A DNA stretch of 5,789 bases from an uncultured Senegalimassilia sp. (lineage in GTDB: Bacteria; Actinomycetota; Coriobacteriia; Coriobacteriales; Eggerthellaceae): contig NZ_CAKTYH010000118.1 of assembly GCF_934632265.1 (NCBI RefSeq), positions 1 to 5,789 of the forward strand, read 5' to 3'. The position numbers and the translations under genes were made by a program. A model generated the notes under the pieces. That model was not told the origin of the DNA, ran no database searches, and saw only the letters and a list, made by a program, of their open reading frames with translations. The stretch's first letter is position 1. Every line of letters begins with the position of its first letter. Positions 5,058-5,789 of this stretch are shown in pieces.

Positions 5058-5246
5058 TGCTTTTTCGTCTTGACAAAAGGGATGAGCATCGTGGGCCCAC
5101 GTCCCGCATTGCCGGCTGAGGTCGCGACTTATGACGACTACCAACGCCAGAGACTTCTGGTCAAGCCAGGCCTCACCTGCTACTGGCAGACGCGGTGCAA
5201 CCGCGATTCCATCACTTTTGACGAGTGGGTCGATTTAGACCTTTGA
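5058..5246 (+). pseudogene. Sugar transferase C-terminal fragment, copy B
   Basis: This is the same region of the same enzyme family as copy A: TKGMSIVGPRPALPAEV, then YQRQRLLVKPGLTCYWQTR, CNRDSITFDEWVDLDL, and a stop at 5244-5246. It keeps the DEWVDLDL motif that copy A has lost. It ends four codons later, where family members normally continue for some 30 more residues. It begins at the same Cys codon as copy A, and its first 27 bases after that codon are identical to copy A. Later codons differ mainly at third positions. It lacks the membrane and catalytic N-terminal part and is surely inactive. Its 3' end abuts the reversed IS256-type transposase fragment. Confidence 0.8.
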
Positions 5247-5278
5247 TGGCGCAGGTCGAGTCGCTCTCGCGCGACAAC

Positions 5279-5788
5279 GTGGAACACCTCCTCGATGGCG
5301 CCGACCAGGCCCTTGTGCGCATCGGAGGTCACGAGCTGCACGCCGTGGACGCCGCGTCCCTTGATGCGGCGCAGGAAGCCGAGCCACGAGTCGTACGACT
5401 CGGTGTCCACCGCCGACAGTCCCAGCACGCGGCGCCAGCCGCCCTCGTCGCAGCCTATCGCCGTCACGACGGCGGTCGAGGCGACGCGCCCGTCGCGCCT
5501 GCACTTGACGTAGGTGGCGTCGAGCCACAGGTACGGCGTGCGGGCATCGGACAGGTCGCGGCCCATGAGCTCGGCCACGTCGGCGTCGAGGTCCTTCGCT
5601 ATGGCGCTGACCTGGTCCTCCGACAGCCTGGATATCCCCAGCTTCTCCGCGATGCGCTGCACCTTGCGCGTCGAGGTGCCGGTGGCGTACATCTCGGCCG
5701 CCGCCGACACGACCGCGCGGTCGACGCGCTGGTAGCGCTCGACCACGTCCTCGGGGAAGAAGCTCCCCGACCTCAGCTTCGGTATCCT
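5279..5788 (-). pseudogene. IS256 (Mutator)-family transposase fragment
   Basis: The frame is open from the right edge and reads RIPKLRSGSFFPED, ERYQRVDRAVV, MYATGTSTRKVQRIAEKLGI, YLWLDATYVKCR, then GVHGVQLVTSDAHKGLVGAI and EEVFH. This is the middle of an IS256-family DDE transposase. The first two catalytic aspartates are visible (in WLDATY and TSDAHKG). After EEVFH the expected continuation (a WQRC-type motif and the C-terminal half with the catalytic glutamate) is missing, and the frame runs into the reverse strand of sugar transferase copy B, stopping at 5182-5180. About 170 of the usual roughly 400 residues are in the window. The N-terminus lies off the right edge. GTG 5746 is not the real start because homology continues upstream of it. 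The transposase cannot be active. Confidence 0.85.
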
Positions 5789-5789
5789 C

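Overview
The window is a GC-rich accessory segment, probably from an Actinomycetota genome of the Coriobacteriia/Eggerthellaceae type. That placement is an inference from base composition, from the kind of sugar transferase and IS256-type transposase remnants present, and from general familiarity. No rRNA or other marker gene is present to confirm it. The segment looks like a mix of defence-type genes, antitoxin-like DNA-binding genes and broken mobile or surface-polysaccharide genes.

Layout. Positions 1-784 (+) hold the last codons of an upstream gene and a RloB-like Toprim-family protein that starts on TTG one base after the upstream stop. A 170-base convergent gap with hairpins follows. 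Positions 1582-957 (-) are a two-gene operon with an ATGA overlap. It encodes three RelB/DinJ-like ribbon-helix-helix (RHH) domains in total, one in the first protein and two fused in the second, and no toxin gene is next to it. Upstream of this operon, 1583-2260 has no credible gene but is packed with inverted repeats.

Positions 2267-2305 and 4871-4912 carry two copies of a long perfect hairpin that differ by a compensatory base-pair change. Each lies 145-180 bases before a C-terminal fragment of a bacterial sugar transferase (2485-2649 and 5058-5243, both +). The two fragments begin at the same codon and start with the same 27-base block, but diverge to about 79 percent afterwards. Between them lie a frameshifted zinc-ribbon gene (3062-2741, -), a coding remnant with a 22-base tandem repeat (3173-3307), and an intact AlbA_2/GHKL/winged-helix regulator (4746-3367, -) with its own promoter and an upstream dyad. 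The right edge (5788-5279, -) is an IS256-family transposase cut off before its last catalytic residue and joined almost directly to the second sugar transferase fragment.

How the genes work together. The RloB-like gene probably belongs with an ATPase encoded off the left edge. The RHH operon looks self-contained and possibly autoregulatory. The AlbA_2 gene is transcribed alone. The repeated hairpins and sugar transferase fragments suggest that this locus has repeatedly been rearranged at the same sequences. The most unusual points are the toxin-less triple-RHH operon with its long structured upstream region, and the doubled hairpin plus transferase-fragment module.
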